A program made the position numbers and the translations under genes. Below are positions 59,370-64,000 of a DNA stretch of 64,000 bases, in pieces. The stretch spans positions 49,753,358 to 49,817,357 of the forward strand of contig CM055315.2 in assembly GCA_029255685.2 (NCBI GenBank), read 5' to 3'. How positions within the stretch are numbered: position 1 is the first letter of the stretch; each line of letters starts with the position of its first letter. This DNA is from Silene conica. Its lineage: Eukaryota > Streptophyta > Magnoliopsida > Caryophyllales > Caryophyllaceae. The notes below the pieces were generated by a model. That model saw only the letters and a program-made list of their open reading frames with translations, was not told where the DNA came from and searched no databases.

Positions 59370-60599
59370 TGTAATACCCCGTTTTATAACCATGTTTTAA
59401 AACGTATTTCAAACAGAATGTTTATAAAGTGATTTACGTAAACCGTTATTATTTAATAAATCGTATTTCTACGATTATTTCGTATTTCTAAATTTATTTT
59501 GATACTCGATAATTAGTCCTTGATTTTGATATCATATTTATAATTAAATATAGTTCCTAATTTATATTTTATTTCTCATAAATACTTGCTTTATTATTTA
59601 AGTCGTAATTAGTATAGTTATTTCTAAAGGCTCGTTTATTTTGAGTTACGAGTTGAGAGCGAGATATAGCCTTGGGGTGCGTGATGGGTTATAATATTTG
59701 TTTTATGATTAAATGATGTTGGGCTTAGACCACGTAGCAATCTTACAACCCCAAGTCGTCAAACATGAAGCCCTAACAATCCCTTCCACCGACAAAACAA
59801 AAAAAATACAATTCTACACCTCGTCTGCCTCCCTCCTCCATGTACACCCATAAACCCTAACCCAGTTGTCGTGAGAAGAACGAAACAGAAAGAAACGAGG
59901 CTTTGCAGTCGTCACCATCATCGCATTCATCTTATCGTAAGTCACACTCTGTTTCTCGTTCGTGTTGATAGCCTGCTTCGTTTTCTTTTTTTTGGTGGTT
60001 ATGGGCATACGCGACTGACCAGGGTGATGGTGGCGATTAGGGTGGTGGTTAGGGTGGTGAGTGATGGTTGAAACAAACGTGTCTCCCTTTCAGTAGCGTT
60101 TACGATATAGCGGTACAGAAACGATGGGTGGTGCCGTGAGTGCAGGGTGTTTGTAATGGCGTTTTGTGGTGTTTCAAGGGGCAACGAAGGGAGGACGTAA
60201 AGACCCCTAGAACCACCGTGGAGCAGTGGTGATGATGGTGGTGTCCAGGGGATGCGTGGGGACTGGTGGTTAGCGAGGGTGGCGTGAGAAGAGAGGGTGG
60301 TTGGGTGACGGCAACGAAAACAGGGTAACCGTGTGTGTGTAGTCGAGTTTGGACAGAACTTTGGGGCGTGTGTGGTGGGTTAAGGTGGCAGCGAGAGGAC
60401 GGTGGTGGTAGCTGGTAGTGCAAGCTAGGGATTGGGGTTGATAGTGGTGGCTAGGGGTGGCTTGGCCGGGGGTTGTGCGTCTTGTTTTGTTGCGTCTTGT
60501 TTTGTTGCGTCATAGGGCTGTTTATTCACGGCTGTGTTAGGGCTGGGTTTGGGTTAGTGCGTTGTTGTCGTTTTCGTTCATTGTTGTGAATGCTGCTCG

Positions 60600-60600
60600 A

Positions 60601-60684
<84 letters not shown>

Positions 60685-60685
60685 G
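60600..60685 (+). repeat. (ATT)n microsatellite
   Basis: About 28 uninterrupted ATT units inside the solo LTR. Confidence 0.95.
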
Positions 60686-61329
60686 TTATGGTTATTAATA
60701 CTATTGTTATTAGTTGTGTTATTATTTGTGGGTTGTTATTAATACTATTGTTAGTATTAATATTGTTGTTGATGTTGTTGGTAATAAAATTAATATTCAT
60801 ATTTGATTATTTTATTTTATTTTATCAAAGTTAGTAGTAAATTGTTTGGTGAATAAGTATACTACATTTAGTAAGTGTCAATTATTGGTGTACGGTAATT
60901 GTTAATGATGTTTGACGATTGTTTAATATATCGATAAGAGATATAATATTGTTACAATTGCTTACGGGTTTTGTTGTGGATATATATATATACTGTGTCA
61001 GGAATAAATCAATTATAAGTATGATGAATGAACATTTAGTAGCGTTGTTAGTATGAATAGAAATTGATGGTAAGTATTATTTATAGGAGCGGAATTCGAA
61101 GTGGGATGTTTCTAGCAGCTGTCCGGTTGTCGTTCTGCAAGTGAGGTAGGGGAATACCGTATGCCTGTTGATGAGTTATTTGGTTATTAATCGTTGTTAA
61201 CAATGTTCATCTTATTATATTGAATGAATGATATATTGCTTTATTTGATTGAATAATTCTGTGACACGATATAATGTGACGAATAATGGGTCTTGTGATA
61301 TGGAGCGGAGTATGTTGGGTCTTGTGATC

Positions 61330-61470
61330 GGTGCGGAGTTATTTGGCGTTGGATCGGTGCGGAGTTTATTTGGCGTTGGATCGGTGCGGAGTTTATTTGG
61401 CGTTGGATCGGTGCGGAGTTTATTTGGCGTTGGATCGGTGCGGAGTTTATATGGTGTTGGATCGGTGCGG
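61330..61470 (+). repeat. 27-bp minisatellite in the solo LTR
   Basis: About five near-identical copies of GGATCGGTGCGGAGTTTATT plus TGGCGTT. The copies differ by only a few bases, so the expansion is recent. The related solo LTR at 6031-9120 does not show this array. Confidence 0.9.
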
Positions 61471-61961
61471 AGAAGGGATGATTGATCCCATTATATATAT
61501 ATATATGATAGTGTTTGTTATTTATTTTTCCTCTACTCAACCTCGCGGTTGACCCTGTGTATTCGTGTGACACCTGTGATGATCCGTAATGGGGAGCAGT
61601 TTTGACAGGAAAGATGATGCTGTGGGAGCATGGGATGGCGTGAGCACTTGGAATGGACCGACTTAGATGTAGATCACCTACTTTGTAGTTATCAGTTGTA
61701 CTTTTATTCCGCTATGTTGTATATGTAACTCCAAAGCTTAAATTTTACCAGTTTTTTATATAAAGTACTTGGGTTTGTTTTACTTTGTTATTCACTGCCT
61801 CGGATATTCCGAGATGGTAACAGCCCAATTTACTGAGGATGTCTTGCTAAAGGCTTCTTAATAAATCGGGGTGTTACACTCTCATTCTTTATTCCCAGGC
61901 CCCCCTCTTTCTGACTAGTGCAAATTTTGCTCCAAGCCACTGGTGGGGATCTAAGATATTC

Positions 61962-63034
61962 TGATGCGTATTTAAGGTGATAATCAATTAAGACGATCAA
62001 CAAAAATACGTATGTTGCAGCGGAAATAATATACTTGTGAAATAATGCGATTTAGAACAAATAAAGAACGAAAAATAACAAAGTATGATGAATGATGGAT
62101 GATGATGATCGACGTGGATGATGATGGTGATCGACGATGATGCGTTTGGTGGTCGGTGATGGTGGCCGACGGTAGTGGTCTTATCACGGTGGTGATGGTC
62201 TTGAATGGATGATGATCATTGATGTCGTAGTGAGGCACAACACTCAATACTTGAAAGATTGATGAGACGATGTAATGAATGAATTATGTATTTCGTAGGA
62301 TAGGATAATTGATTAAGCTCACACAGATACTCTCTCAATTATTTTGAAGCTCACACAGATACTTCGGGGTTAAAGCTCACACAGATACTTTAGATTTTGT
62401 AAGTAAAACTTAACAAAGAGGTTTTTAATTTATAACTTGAATGATTAAAAGAATAACTAAGGATGCCTATTTATAGTAAGGTCATCCGTCACAAACCCGA
62501 CTCAAATTAGGAAACAACCAAGAAGCTTGCACGCCTCTCAATGTCACGGTCAAACCGTGTAACCCTCTCACATTAGGGTTCCCTAATTCTATCTTATGGA
62601 TTAAAATAATCCTTATTTAAATCTAAAAGATAAAATAATAAAAGAAAAGATAAAGTTGTAACAAACTCCCTAACAACCCTAACAACTTAATAACTAACTA
62701 ATAACAAACTATAACCAACTTTTGTAACTAACTTGTAACAACCCTAACAACCTTGGTGTAACAAACTAGTAACAAACTTTAGTAAATAAAATAAATAAGA
62801 TAATTAAAATATTAAAGACTAAAACTAAAACCCTAATTAGTCTAGGAAACCGTGCGTCCCACACGTCAACCCTTGGCACGATTTCCAAGGTAGTTTCCCA
62901 TTACTTTCCCTTGTTCTTTCAACACGTCTTCCCAAGCTAACTTAAAAATCCGTATTGAACCCAAATCGAACATTTTTAATCTTTTTTTGGGTCGTGGGTC
63001 ACGGCCTCTAATCCGTGCTAATGCTCCCGCATCA
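61962..63034. mobile_element. Solo LTR, 1.07 kb, family unknown
   Basis: Begins TGATGCGTATTTAAGG and ends CTCCCGCATCA, with the perfect 5-bp duplication tattc at 61957-61961 and 63035-63039. The inverted TGATGCG/CGCATCA ends resemble those of the gypsy LTR at 4076, but the body is different. The motif AGCTCACACAGATACT occurs three times (about 62316-62390). Orientation is not certain. Confidence 0.75.
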
Positions 63035-63037
63035 TAT

Positions 63038-63576
63038 TCAGTGGTTCCATCCCATTAGTAGTTTCGTTCTGCACACTGCTTCTATTTTTTGAATAATGGC
63101 CTTAGGGATTATGAAGATCGATGCCCAATAAGAATGTAATAAGGTTTTTAGTACTGATCTAACTAGGACCAGCCTGCCAGCATAGGAGAGCTCTCTAGTC
63201 CCTAGACCCCTAATTCTGTTCAGCAGCTTATCAGTGGTTCCATCCCACAAGTAGTTTCGATGCCCAATAAGAATGTTAGTTTAGCGGATTTGATTGGGAC
63301 TCCCAAATATTTGAATGACATCTTACCTTCCACACAGCCTGACACCTACATTATCTCCTGTTTCACTCCCTAAGGAACCCCATTGAAATAGACATTGGTC
63401 TTGCTCTGACTCATCTGCACCCCTGAGGCTTTAGAGAAGGTTGCAAAGGTTCTTAAGAGGATCATAATTGAGTGCATATCTCCTTTGGAAAAAAGAAGTA
63501 GATCATCGGCAAACATAAGATGGTGCAGTTTCATAGTTTTGCATAAAGGATGGAATTTGAATCCCATGGTGGATGT
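63038..63576 (-). pseudogene. LINE 2 reverse transcriptase fragment
   Basis: Carries the FADD catalytic box of the RT palm (MFADDLLLFS) and the downstream LSYAGRLVLVRSVL block. A stretch of about 25 bases (CAGTGGTTCCATCCCA and following) occurs at both 63040 and 63232, and GATGCCCAATAAGAATG at both 63120 and 63259, showing an internal duplication. The coding frame is broken. Confidence 0.8.
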
Positions 63577-64000
63577 TGTGACACCCCGCGATATAGCATA
63601 AATATAAACAAGTAATTTGCAGCGGAAATACGATACTTTGAAAAACTTTTCGACATATTTATTAAAACTTTTTCGCGGAATATCAAAACAACAAGCGGAA
63701 GACTAAAACAAATAAGAAAGTATAAATTATACACGAATACTTAAATAAACGAGGGATAAGGTATCCCACGATAACAATATGAATTAAATCTAAACTAAGC
63801 GTAAGGGTGATTGTCAAATGATCAACAATGCTCGCTAGCCACACGTCTTCCCCAAACAGCATCAACCTGTCATTCATGAAACATGAACGCCACAATCAGT
63901 GGGGAGTAACTCAGGGTTCTCCCAGCCACTTCACGTCAAAATACATGTAAATGGTAATACAAAACATCGTATACATATGAACATGTATATAATTTCAGAA
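63577..64000. mobile_element. LTR-like sequence entering LINE 2, runs off the window
   Basis: LINE coding sequence stops abruptly at 63576 and TGTGACACCCCGCG begins. This is a common start for plant Ty3/gypsy LTRs. The other end and any target duplication lie outside the window, so the call is tentative. Confidence 0.5.

Larger units (their letters stand above)
59370..61878 (+). mobile_element. Solo LTR, probably Tekay/Del-like Ty3-gypsy, 2.5 kb
   Basis: Bounded by TGTAATACCCCG and CGGGGTGTTACA, with the perfect duplication ctctc at 59365-59369 and 61879-61883. It is the same family as 6031-9120, in plus orientation. It holds a TATA-like TTTTATATAAAG near 61755, an (ATT)n run at 60600-60685 and a 27-bp minisatellite at about 61330-61470. 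There is no primer-binding site, coding region or second LTR. The family name rests on length and end sequence only. Confidence 0.78.
58479..63576 (-). mobile_element. LINE number 2, 3' part, cut by two solo LTRs
   Basis: A minus-strand LINE. Right to left: RT palm with HHLMFADDLLLFSKGD (about 63525-63475), RT C-terminal part with LSYAGRLVLVRSVLKTLLHS (about 63195-63135), KICTSQKEGGLGIKN (61890-61935), then the zinc-binding zf-RVT region (59333-58656). An 8-base T run at 58479-58486 marks the poly(A) end. Solo LTRs at 61962-63034 and 59370-61878 interrupt it, and another LTR-like sequence begins at 63577. Several stops and a local duplication show it is dead. Confidence 0.88.

Noticed and set aside
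60537-60834. Poly-isoleucine frames on both strands
   Set aside because: Translation of the (ATT)n microsatellite.
1-64000. tRNA, rRNA or organelle-derived genes
   Set aside because: None recognised on either strand; the tRNA-like strings found are short primer-binding sites of LTR elements.

Overview
The window is nuclear DNA of a flowering plant. It holds one recognisable host gene, a complete 12-coding-exon chloroplast translation initiation factor IF-2 (FUG1-like), and plant-type transposable elements throughout. The species cannot be fixed from sequence alone. Two unrelated retroelements carry arrays of short TCGA-centred palindromes, and the base composition is AT-rich; Caryophyllales is a guess, not a result.

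Left two thirds (1 to about 43.1 kb) is a single nest of elements. A minus-strand LINE (1-4075, resuming 42623 to about 43110) was split by a Ty3/gypsy gag-protease element (4076-42617, duplication attat). Its gag was split by a CACTA DNA transposon (13204-40463, duplication aga). The CACTA received two Ty1/copia elements in opposite orientation (20307-29461, duplication atctt; 31122-40294, duplication tacag). The second copia carries a hAT-type MITE in its right LTR (38952-39482). The LINE also holds a TRIM (1430-2002) and the gypsy element a 3.1-kb solo LTR (6031-9120). By-eye LTR divergences are about 1.7% (gypsy), 0.5% and 0.4% (the copias) and 0.9% (TRIM). They agree with the insertion order and suggest all this happened within roughly the last million years.

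The CACTA has two genes: a transposase with its catalytic core deleted, and a long many-exon gene running from a Transposase_24-like region through a DUF8039-like domain to a Ulp1/C48 cysteine protease with its His, Asp, Gln and Cys in place. Its ends carry dense inverted arrays of a GAGAACGGTT motif.

From about 43.1 to 45.6 kb the DNA is AT-rich and intergenic. FUG1 lies on the minus strand, 57284 down to 45959, with a 5' UTR exon near 57.6-57.7 kb. Its introns carry two hAT-type MITEs, a probable solo LTR, a possible Stowaway MITE and a degenerate tandem-repeat tract, while every coding exon stays in phase.

The right end (58.5 to 64 kb) is a second minus-strand LINE, cut by two solo LTRs (59370-61878 and 61962-63034) and by a third LTR-like sequence that runs off the window at 63577.
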